A program made the position numbers and the translations under genes. A stretch of 64,000 bases of DNA, taken from assembly GCA_032622095.1 (NCBI GenBank), contig CP136065.1, forward strand, positions 53,935,949 through 53,999,948. The letters are read 5' to 3'. Below the pieces are notes generated by a model. It was not told where the DNA came from and made no database searches. It was given only the letters and a program-made list of their open reading frames with translations. Origin of the DNA: Siphonodentalium dalli (lineage: Eukaryota > Mollusca > Scaphopoda > Gadilida > Siphonodentaliidae). Each line of letters starts with the position of its first letter. Position 1 is the first letter of the stretch. Below, one piece after another: positions 1-8,284 of the stretch.

Positions 1-1
1 G

Positions 2-294
2 TCACACCTTTGCTTTACCAAATGAATTCTATTATTTCCCCGGTCACAGCTATATGGTATTCAGAAAACAAATCGATTTGAGCAGAAATAGTTGTTTAAC
101 GGGTTAGTATCAATTAAGGTTGATAAACTGTGTCATTCACACCATAATTAGTTAGCCAAAAACATGCATACATATTAAGTCAGGTCGTGAGACACTCAAT
201 TATAGAAATTGCTTTGAGGACATTGTTATAATAACATTACGTAATAACCCCTTATCACTCCAGTCACACTTACGATCATTTTGTATGCCGAAAA
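2..294 (+). repeat. Left terminal inverted repeat arm
   Basis: It begins TCACACCTTTGCTTTACC and matches the reverse complement of 7991-8284 with scattered substitutions and small indels. It is more diverged than the inner arms. Bases 300-460 just inside it have no counterpart in the right arm. Confidence 0.85.
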
Positions 295-463
295 CTCCAG
301 GTAGCACCGATGATGTAACATTATATCACTGCTATTGTGCCAATGATAGGTTCAGACATGTTCTATGTTTAGAAATAGATAATCTGCAGGTGTTCACTTG
401 ACAAGAGATTTTGTACACTCAATCACAGACCAACGTGATAATACCAGCCCACACCCAACCCCC

Positions 464-493
464 AAGTTACCTATAATTCTGCTGTGGTTAAGC
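464..493 (+). repeat. J motif, copy 1 (partial)
   Basis: Starts at AAGTTACCTATAATTCTGC and lacks the first part of J. It is joined directly to CAA repeats of the ATPase poly-Q tract, so it marks the edge of a gene fragment. Confidence 0.8.
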
Positions 494-517
494 CACAACA
501 ACAACAACAACAACACC

Positions 518-548
<31 letters not shown>

Positions 549-613
549 GTCACCAAGCGACATAACATCCTGTTTTGATGATCCAATGGCCAATGTCCAT
601 GAAGATTTTATTT
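494..613 (+). pseudogene. Fragment of the ATPase gene, poly-Q tract plus about 20 following codons
   Basis: A CAA run is followed by codons matching the ATPase just before its Walker A region (the stretch around SDITSCFDDPM). It then breaks off at TTTATTTCC. It has no start, Walker motifs or zinc finger, so it cannot make a functional protein. It is bounded by J copies 1 and 2 and mirrored at 7811-7937. It is therefore older than, or was copied along with, the inversion of the arms. Confidence 0.85.
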
Positions 614-633
614 CCGATGCAAGTCATATTTCA

Positions 634-682
634 GACTAACTCCTGAAAAGTTACCTATAATTCTGCTGTGGTTAAGCAGTCC
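634..682 (+). repeat. J motif, copy 2
   Basis: Full 49-bp copy starting GACTAACTCCTGAAAAG. The 12 or so bases before it (AGTCATATTTCA) resemble those before J at the central hairpin (AGCCATATTTCC), so the conserved unit is slightly longer than 49 bp. Confidence 0.85.
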
Positions 683-1302
683 ATTATTTAGGGCATACCT
701 GTATGTAGGCCTACCAGTGGATGAATAGTCTGCCGGAGAAGTACTGTGTAGACAGGTCTTGTCGGTAAGAAAGTCAGACGAGTAGTGAAGGCTCGGCTAT
801 TAAAACATAGTAATGCGATAGCGAACATCAAACGAGTCTGCGCACGCATATCTGTCAAAGGATACAAGGGCAGTCATTGGTCAATTTATCCCCGGTGTCA
901 GCTCAGTACAATGGCAGTCATTGGTCAATTTATCCCCGGTGTCAGCTCAGTACACAATCGGCACGAAGCCGGAGGTCATAATTACTCTTACGAATGAAGA
1001 GCGTTGAACATATACGAAATTATTACACGAATGAACTGAAATTTATATTTCACATCTTACCAACAACAGATACAGACATAGTCATAGTGTTATATTATCT
1101 TACATGTACCCATGCTATGACATACTTAAAGGGGGATAATGCACACACGGTGTGTGGAATGTTAAAGTGACACGAGGTAAGGGACGTTATGTAATATTGG
1201 TGTGTGAATATTAAAGGAGCATTCTCGCTATACAAACCCCCCTCCCCACTTATAGATATATAACGAAGACGAGAATAACATGTTGATGAAGTTTATTGAA
1301 AT
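683..1302. repeat. Left copy of the gene-downstream non-coding block
   Basis: Reverse complement of 7123-7742, nearly identical. It holds a 44-bp unit repeated twice at 870-953. A 70-codon frame at 785-997 exists in both arms, but it consists largely of that doubled unit and is not supported as a gene. Nothing else is recognised. Confidence 0.8.
1292..1297 (-). terminator. Polyadenylation signal of the left outer ATPase copy
   Basis: AATAAA on the minus strand, six bases beyond the stop codon of the 1303-3069 gene. The same arrangement is found at 7128. The very compact 3' end is typical of virus-like elements. Confidence 0.6.
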
Positions 1303-2842
1303 TTAATCATTGTCTGAATCTTCGACCGTTAGATTTACTTCTAAGAGTTTCTTGAATTTTCTCATCGCTTCATCTGCAGCCCATTCATTATTATATCCGC
1401 GTTTGGTCAGTTTGACCATTTTCTTCATGATCGTGTTATGTATGGGTGATGTTTTCAATCGATACTGGTATTCTATTAATCGTCTATAACTTTTGAGAAA
1501 CAGAACAAACTCTGTGTCGATGGTATCCTCTTTTCCCGACATGCTCTCATCTCCCGAAATGCTCTCTTCTTCTTTCACATCAGTGGTGACGCGTTTCATC
1601 ATACTTTTGAATGTGTCCATCTCGTTGACACATCGCGCAGCTTTCTTAAGACCGAATACCGTTCTACTACCGACGACATTACCATCTTTTGAATCTGATA
1701 GCGTTCCTCGTTCATCTTCATCTGTATCTTCTCCGAAGAGAGTTGTTTTTGTCTCGGACATAGCTCCGTGTTCATCCGGGTCCTCAGTTAATTTTCGTTT
1801 TAACTTATTTTCTTGACACCAGTTTTTTACGTGTCTCTGAACATCATAATGATCTGCGAACAAAAGCCCGCATTCATTACAAGGGTACGACATGTCTTCT
1901 CGAATGTCTATACGTTTCTTCTTATTAATTTCATCGAGCTCACCAGGTGGCCGTATGTCGTTAGTATAGTCATTATGTTGACCCTGGGGCACAATATAAT
2001 TATATGTTATGCCCTTCTGTTGACCAGGGAGTTCTCTGTCATCGTATTTCATCGCATTCTGTTGACCCAGGGTCTCAGTGTCTTTTGTATGTTTTTTCAT
2101 CCCATTCTGTTCATCTGGGTGTTCTCTGTCTTTTTGGAGATTATATTTCATGCCATTCCATTCACCCCTATGTTGGTTCGTGTCCTCTTTTAGTACATTC
2201 TGTCGCAGACGTAATGTGTCCGGTGTTGCGGCTTTTAAATCCACAAGTAGGTAACCGTACGGTTCACTCGTCGCTTCCGAAAACTCTCGAACCATACGCT
2301 GAGGACATTCAGGATACATCTGTCTTGATAATGTTGAAATTAATCCCTTGTCGATTGGGTTATTGAACAATACCAAATATTGACAATTTCGTCGTTGCGT
2401 TGGATCTTTGTTGTAGTAGAAATTCTGGTTCAAACTTATCAAAGATAAGTTCAAATGGTGACTTCCTTCGGAATGCAAATCATTAACTCTCTGGTCTTTT
2501 GATGAAGTTTGCATCAAGTCATCGAGTATAACTAGATTTTTATACCGGGGGTTGATAAGCGAATCCAAGTTTGCTGGTATTCCTCGTATAAAGTTGACCT
2601 GAGGGGTGACGGTATACTTTAATTCGTCATATAGGGGCTGCCAATATTTATAAAACCATATTATTCTGTCAGGTGCGGGTGATATTTTTGAGGCAGACTT
2701 TTGTAGTAAGGTTTTCACGAAGTATGTCTTACCACAAGATGTCGGTCCACTTACACATGCCGTGAATGGATGCTTGAAAATAAAATCTTCATGGACATTG
2801 GCCATTGGATCATCAAAGCAGGATGTTATGTCGCTTGGTGGC

Positions 2843-2899
<57 letters not shown>

Positions 2900-3069
2900 G
2901 GGTGATGATACTGTTGTTGTTGTTGTTGTTGTTGTTGTTGTGGCTGATGATACTGTTGTTGTTGCTGTTGTTGTTGTTGTTCTGAAGGCGTGTGTTTAAC
3001 TTTGATATGACGCTTCAAACTATCTTGCCAAGCATAGACACTTAAGCACTCTTCACATTGATACTTCAT
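1303..3069 (-). CDS. Zinc-finger A32-like packaging ATPase, left outer copy (L1)
   Basis: 588 codons, intact. Order: C2H2 finger at the N-terminus (C-x2-C-x12-H-x4-H, residues 5-26), a long Gln tract with Tyr-His-(Gln/His)-Pro interruptions, then a P-loop NTPase domain with Walker A GPTSCGKT and Walker B NLVILDDLM. A conserved SHHLNLSLISLNQN segment and an FNNPIDK segment follow, then a second CCHC finger, an acidic linker and a basic C-terminal helix region. This is the FtsK/HerA-superfamily packaging ATPase pattern of Polinton-type elements, which drives DNA into a capsid. That role is inferred from the family. Compared with the 5347 copy it has private changes (Leu for Gln before GQQN, KKKRID for KKNRQN, Thr for Asn in RVTND) and a different poly-Q length. 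It is read outward from its own promoter. Confidence 0.88.
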
Positions 3070-3265
3070 TTAACTAGTTCAGGCTGTCGTTCACAACGTC
3101 TCTTAGTGTTGTTTGTACTGGATACAAATTTATCACATTAGCTACAATACAACCTACCTATCCAAATGTCAATGCAATTATGAGTGATTTCAATATGAAC
3201 ACTCTATTATATAGATATGTGTAACCTGGTGACTGACATGATGATACAGTTATGCACTAAATAAA
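3070..3265 (-). promoter_or_regulatory. Promoter block of L1
   Basis: 196-bp block present upstream of all three gene copies. A TATA-like TATATAAT lies at 3206-3213 on the minus strand, 137 bp from the ATG, the same distance as in the other two copies. It ends at J copy 3. It differs by single bases from the two other copies, which agree with each other. Confidence 0.6.
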
Positions 3266-4359
3266 GGACTGCTTAACCACAGCAGAATTATAGGTAACTT
3301 TTCAGGAGTTAGTCGTTTTAACTTATTTTCTTGACACCAGTTTTTTACGTGTCTCTGAACATCATAATGATCTGCGAACAAAAGCCCGCATTCATTACAA
3401 GGGTACGACATGTCTTCTCGAATGTTTTGACGATTCTTCTTATTAATTTCATCGAGCTCACCAGGTGGCCGTATGTCGTTAGTATAGTCATTATGTTGAC
3501 CCTGGGGCACAATATAATTATATGTTATGCCCTTCTGTTGACCAGGGAGTTCTCTGTCATCGTATTTCATCGCATTCTGTTGACCCTGGGTCTCAGTGTC
3601 TTTTGTATGTTTTTTCATCCCATTCTGTTCATCTGGGTGTTCTCTGTCTTTTTGGAGATTATATTTCATGCCATTCCATTCACCCCTATGTTGGTTCGTG
3701 TCCTCTTTTAGTACATTCTGTCGCAGACGTAATGTGTCTGGTGTTGCGGCTTTTAAATCCACCAGTAGGTAACCGTACGGTTCACTCGTCGCTTCCGAAA
3801 ACTCTCGAACCATACGCTGAGGACATTCAGGATACATCTGTCTTGATAATGTTGAAATTAATCCCTTGTCGATTGGGTTATTGAACAATACCAAATATTG
3901 ACAATTTCGTCGTTGCGTTGGATCTTTGTTGTAGTAGAAATTCTGGTTCAAACTTATCAAAGATAAGTTCAAATGGTGACTTCCTTCGGAATGCAAATCA
4001 TTAACTCTCTGGTCTTTTGATGAAGTTTGCATCAAGTCATCGAGTATAACTAGATTTTTATACCGGGGGTTGATAAGCGAATCCAAGTTTGCTGGTATTC
4101 CTCGTATAAAGTTGACCTGAGGGGTGACGGTATACTTTAATTCGTCATATAGGGGCTGCCAATATTTATAAAACCATATTATTCTGTCAGGTGCGGGTGA
4201 TATTTTTGAGGCAGACTTTTGTAGTAAGGTTTTCACGAAGTATGTCTTACCACAAGATGTCGGTCCACTTACACATGCCGTGAATGGATGCTTGAAAATA
4301 AAATCTTCATGGACATTGGCCATTGGATCATCAAAGCAGGATGTTATGTCGCTTGGTGG

Positions 4360-4403
<44 letters not shown>

Positions 4404-4444
4404 GGGGGTGATGATACTGTTGTTGTTGTTGTTGTTGTTGTTGG

Positions 4445-4475
<31 letters not shown>

Positions 4476-4638
4476 GGGGGTGATGATACTGTTGTTGTTG
4501 TTGTTGTTGTGGTTGATGATACTGTTGTTGTTGTTGTTGTTGTTGTTGTTCTGAAGGCGTGTGTTTAACTTTGATATGACGCTTCAAACTATCTTGCCAA
4601 GCATAGACACTTAAGCACTCTTCACATTGATACTTCAT
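3250..4638 (-). pseudogene. 3'-truncated ATPase copy (L2) with a J-derived tail
   Basis: 462 codons. It is identical in layout to the full protein through both zinc fingers and the ATPase core, with Walker A and Walker B intact. It then breaks after the second finger (Lys-Leu-Lys-Arg), where J copy 3 begins. The last 20 or so residues are translated from J and the adjoining L1 promoter sequence and are hydrophobic. The acidic linker and basic C-terminus are missing. At informative positions it agrees with the 5347 copy, not with L1. Its poly-Q tract has extra interruptions. Because the ATPase core is whole, a truncated protein could still be made from its own promoter. Whether it is expressed cannot be seen. 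Confidence 0.85.
3266..3314 (-). repeat. J motif, copy 3, at the L1/L2 junction
   Basis: Full 49-bp J. It separates the L1 promoter from the broken 3' end of L2: the coding sequence of L2 runs straight into J and is read through it to a stop. Confidence 0.9.
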
Positions 4639-4834
4639 TTAACTAGTTCAGGCTGTCGTTCACAACGTCTCTTAGTGTTGTTTGTACTGGATACAAATTT
4701 ATCACATTAGCTACAATACAACCTACCTATCCAAATGTCAATGCAATTATGAGTGATTTCAATATGAACACTCTATTATATAGATATGTGTAACCAGGTG
4801 ACTGACATGATGATACAGTTATGCACTAAATAAT
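4639..4834 (-). promoter_or_regulatory. Promoter block of L2
   Basis: Same 196-bp block as upstream of the other copies. TATA-like motif at 4775-4782 (minus), 137 bp before the ATG. It is the mirror image of 5151-5346. Confidence 0.6.
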
Positions 4835-4883
4835 GGACTGCTTAACCACAGCAGAATTATAGGTAACTTTTCAGGAGTTAGTC
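4835..4883 (-). repeat. J motif, copy 4, left flank of the central hairpin
   Basis: Full copy that pairs perfectly with J copy 5 across the centre of symmetry. Confidence 0.9.
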
Positions 4884-5101
4884 GGAAATATGGCTTGTTG
4901 CCATTCATCGGAAAGCTCTCACCGCCGGCGGCGACGGCGGCGGCGACGGTATTGCGGTATTTTACTGCGGCGGCGGTGCCGCCGCCGCCGCCGGGGTCCG
5001 CCGCCGGCGGACCCCCGCAGTAAAATACCGCAATGCCGCCGCCGCCGCCGTCGCCGCCGGCGGTGAGAGCTTTCCGATGAATGGCAACAAGCCATATTTC
5101 C
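4884..5101. other. GC-rich T/Y-shaped hairpin at the palindrome centre
   Basis: The outer stem is 4884-4970 against 5015-5101. It pairs almost perfectly about 4992.5 and continues into J copies 4 and 5. Two mismatches lie near 4946-4950. Inside the stem are two independent small palindromes side by side. One is 4971-4984 (CGGCGG-TG-CCGCCG). The other is 4993-5015 (an 11-bp arm GGGGTCCGCCG, one spacer base, and its complement). A long stem capped by two short arms is the topology of parvovirus/AAV-type inverted terminal repeats. Local GC is far above the surrounding DNA. The structure is read directly from the sequence. The function is inferred. Confidence 0.85.
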
Positions 5102-5150
5102 GACTAACTCCTGAAAAGTTACCTATAATTCTGCTGTGGTTAAGCAGTCC
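5102..5150 (+). repeat. J motif, copy 5, right flank of the central hairpin
   Basis: Full 49-bp copy, mirror of copy 4, followed by the right-arm promoter block. Confidence 0.9.
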
Positions 5151-5346
5151 ATTATTTAGTGCATAACTGTATCATCATGTCAGTCACCTGGTTACACATA
5201 TCTATATAATAGAGTGTTCATATTGAAATCACTCATAATTGCATTGACATTTGGATAGGTAGGTTGTATTGTAGCTAATGTGATAAATTTGTATCCAGTA
5301 CAAACAACACTAAGAGACGTTGTGAACGACAGCCTGAACTAGTTAA
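5151..5346 (+). promoter_or_regulatory. Promoter block of the right ATPase copy
   Basis: TATATAAT at 5203-5210, 137 bp before the ATG. It is the reverse complement of 4639-4834. The left and right copies thus form a divergent promoter pair separated by the hairpin. Confidence 0.6.
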
Positions 5347-5509
5347 ATGAAGTATCAATGTGAAGAGTGCTTAAGTGTCTATGCTTGGCAAGATAGTTTG
5401 AAGCGTCATATCAAAGTTAAACACACGCCTTCAGAACAACAACAACAACAACAACAACAACAGTATCATCAACCACAACAACAACAACAACAACAGTATC
5501 ATCACCCCC

Positions 5510-5583
<74 letters not shown>

Positions 5584-7122
5584 CCACCAAGCGACATAAC
5601 ATCCTGCTTTGATGATCCAATGGCCAATGTCCATGAAGATTTTATTTTCAAGCATCCATTCACGGCATGTGTAAGTGGACCGACATCTTGTGGTAAGACA
5701 TACTTCGTGAAAACCTTACTACAAAAGTCTGCCTCAAAAATATCACCCGCACCTGACAGAATAATATGGTTTTATAAATATTGGCAGCCCCTATATGACG
5801 AATTAAAGTATACCGTCACCCCTCAGGTCAACTTTATACGAGGAATACCAGCAAACTTGGATTCGCTTATCAACCCCCGGTATAAAAATCTAGTTATACT
5901 CGATGACTTGATGCAAACTTCATCAAAAGACCAGAGAGTTAATGATTTGCATTCCGAAGGAAGTCACCATTTGAACTTATCTTTGATAAGTTTGAACCAG
6001 AATTTCTACTACAACAAAGATCCAACGCAACGACGAAATTGTCAATATTTGGTATTGTTCAATAACCCAATCGACAAGGGATTAATTTCAACATTATCAA
6101 GACAGATGTATCCTGAATGTCCTCAGCGTATGGTTCGAGAGTTTTCGGAAGCGACGAGTGAACCGTACGGTTACCTACTGGTGGATTTAAAAGCCGCAAC
6201 ACCAGACACATTACGTCTGCGACAGAATGTACTAAAAGAGGACACGAACCAACATAGGGGTGAATGGAATGGCATGAAATATAATCTCCAAAAAGACAGA
6301 GAACACCCAGATGAACAGAATGGGATGAAAAAACATACAAAAGACACTGAGACCCAGGGTCAACAGAATGCGATGAAATACGATGACAGAGAACTCCCTG
6401 GTCAACAGAAGGGCATAACATATAATTATATTGTGCCCCAGGGTCAACATAATGACTATACTAACGACATACGGCCACCTGGTGAGCTCGATGAAATTAA
6501 TAAGAAGAATCGTCAAAACATTCGAGAAGACATGTCGTACCCTTGTAATGAATGCGGGCTTTTGTTCGCAGATCATTATGATGTTCAGAGACACGTAAAA
6601 AACTGGTGTCAAGAAAATAAGTTAAAACGAAAATTAACTGAGGACCCGGATGAACACGGAGCTATGTCCGAGACAAAAACAACTCTCTTCGGAGAAGATA
6701 CAGATGAAGATGAACGGGGAACGCTATCAGATTCAAAAGATGGTAATGTCGTCGGTAGTAGAACGGTATTCGGTCTTAAGAAAGCTGCGCGATGTGTCAA
6801 CGAGATGGACACATTCAAAAGTATGATGAAACGCGTCACCAATGATGTGAAAGAAGAAGAGAGCATTTCGGGAGATGAGAGCATGTCGGGAAAAGAGGAT
6901 ACCATCGACACAGAGTTTGTTCTGTTTCTCAAAAGTTATAGACGATTAATAGAATACCAGTATCGATTGAAAACATCACCCATACATAACACGATCATGA
7001 AGAAAATGGTCAAACTGACCAAACGTGGATATAATAATGAATGGGCTGCAGATGAAGCGATGAGAAAATTCAAGAAACTCTTAGAAGTAAATCTAACGGT
7101 CGAAGATTCAGACAATGATTAA
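5347..7122 (+). CDS. Zinc-finger A32-like packaging ATPase, right copy (R)
   Basis: 591 codons, intact, and the best reference copy. C2H2 finger C5/C8/H21/H26. Gln-rich tract at about residues 30-80. Walker A G111-P-T-S-C-G-K117-T118. Walker B with D186-D187. S206-H-H and L216-N-Q-N form the third conserved ATPase block. A CCHC finger uses C400, C403, H416 and C421. The tail is acidic, then basic and probably helical. This is the packaging-ATPase family of Polintons and related viruses. Fusion to an N-terminal DNA-binding finger suggests specific recognition of the element's DNA, which is inference. Start: first ATG after the promoter, conserved in three copies. An AATAAA lies six bases after the stop. 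It is read outward from the hairpin. Confidence 0.9.
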
Positions 7123-7127
7123 ATTTC

Positions 7128-7133
7128 AATAAA
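7128..7133 (+). terminator. Polyadenylation signal of the right ATPase copy
   Basis: AATAAA starting six bases after the TAA stop. Confidence 0.6.
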
Positions 7134-7742
7134 CTTCATCAACATGTTATTCTCGTCTTCGTTATATATCTATAAGTGGGGAGGGGGGTTTGTATAGCGA
7201 GAATGCTCCTTTAATATTCACACACCAATATTACATAACGTCCCTTACCTCATGTCACTTTAACATTCCACACCCCGTGTGTGCATTATCCCCCTTTAAG
7301 TATGTCATAACATGGGTACATGTAAGATAATATAACACTATGACTATGTCTGTATCTGTTGTTGGTAAGATGTGAAATATAAATTTCAGTTCATTCGTGT
7401 AATAATTTCGTATATGTTCAACGCTCTTCATTCGTAAGAGTAATTATGACCTCCGGCTTCGTGCCGATTGTGTACTGAGCTGACACCGGGGATAAATTGA
7501 CCAATGACTGCCATTGTACTGAGCTGACACCGGGGATAAATTGACCAATGACTGCCCTTGTATCCTTTGACAGATATGCGTGCGCAGACTCGTTTGATGT
7601 TCGCTATCGCATTACTATGTTTTAATAGCCGAGCCTTCACTACTCGTCTGACTTTCTTACCGACAAGACCTGTCTACACAGTACTTCTCCGGCAGACTAT
7701 TCATCAACTGGTAGGCCTACATACAGGTATGCCCTAAATAAT
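7134..7742. repeat. Right copy of the gene-downstream non-coding block
   Basis: Reverse complement of the left block at 683-1291, with about 1 percent difference in the stretches compared. It includes the same doubled 44-bp unit. No gene is recognised. Confidence 0.8.
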
Positions 7743-7791
7743 GGACTGCTTAACCACAGCAGAATTATAGGTAACTTTTCAGGAGTTAGTC
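7743..7791 (-). repeat. J motif, copy 6
   Basis: Full 49-bp copy, mirror of copy 2. It borders the ATPase gene fragment at 7811-7937. Confidence 0.85.
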
Positions 7792-7810
7792 TGAAATATG
7801 ACTTGCATCG

Positions 7811-7876
7811 GAAATAAAATCTTCATGGACATTGGCCATTGGATCATCAAAGCAGGTTGTTATGTCGCTTGGTGAC

Positions 7877-7907
<31 letters not shown>

Positions 7908-7937
7908 GGTGTTGTTGTTGTTGTTGTTGTTGTTGTC
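7811..7937 (-). pseudogene. Mirrored ATPase gene fragment
   Basis: Reverse-strand counterpart of 494-613: a poly-Q tract and the codons just after it, without start or Walker motifs. It lies between J copies 6 and 7. Its Gln tract has a CAC interruption at the same place as in the left fragment. Confidence 0.85.
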
Positions 7938-7970
7938 GCTTAACCACAGCAGAATTATAGGTAACTTTTC
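7938..7970 (-). repeat. J motif, copy 7 (partial)
   Basis: Matches the partial copy at 464-493. It stops at ...AACTTTTC, after which the terminal repeat region begins. Confidence 0.8.
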
Positions 7971-7990
7971 GTCATCTTCATTATATTGAA

Positions 7991-8284
7991 ATTTTTGGTA
8001 TACAAAATGAGCGTAAGTGTGAATGGAGTGATAAGGGGTTATTACGTAATGTTGTTATAACAATGTCATCATAGCAATTTGTATAATTGAGTGTCTCACG
8101 ACCTGACGTAATATGTATGCATGTTTTTGGCTAACTAATTATCGTGTGAATGACACAGTTTATCAACCTTAATTGATACTAACCCGTTAAACAACTATTT
8201 CTGCTCAAATCGATATGTTTTCTGAATACCATATAGCTGTGACCGGGGAAATAATAGAATTCATTTGGTAAAGCAAAGGTGTGA
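7991..8284 (-). repeat. Right terminal inverted repeat arm
   Basis: Reverse complement of 2-294. Sequence to the right of 8284 no longer pairs with the left arm as far as can be seen (one base only). The flank directly after it (8285 onward) is ordinary AT-rich DNA. Confidence 0.85.

Larger units (their letters stand above)
2..8284. mobile_element. Palindromic packaging-ATPase element with a central T-shaped hairpin
   Basis: The sequence from base 2 inward is repeated in reverse complement from 8284 inward. Both arms carry, from outside in, a terminal repeat of about 290 bp, an ATPase-gene fragment between two J motifs, a shared non-coding block with a doubled 44-bp unit, a full ATPase gene read outward and its promoter. 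The left arm holds an extra truncated gene copy (3250-4638), so it is about 1.7 kb longer. The symmetry centre is near 4992, inside a GC-rich hairpin. Sampled arm segments differ by only about 1-2 percent. The ATPase places the element near Polintons/adintoviruses. The hairpin recalls parvovirus termini. No polymerase, integrase, protease or capsid gene is present. The inverted repeat runs to the window edge with only base 1 mismatching, so the true left end and any target duplication are unknown. Confidence 0.85.

Noticed and set aside
2770-5655. Leu- and Val-rich frames opposite the ATPase genes
   Set aside because: They are the antisense reading of CAA repeats and shadow the ATPase coding frames.
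785-7640. 70-codon frame present in both arms (785-997 plus, 7428-7640 minus)
   Set aside because: Its identity in both arms follows from the inverted repeat, and much of it is a doubled 44-bp unit. No start context or domain supports it.
2-8284. Palindrome as an assembly artefact
   Set aside because: Not fully excluded, but the left arm has an extra truncated gene copy, the arms differ at scattered sites, and L1 has private coding changes, none of which a simple fold-back error would produce.
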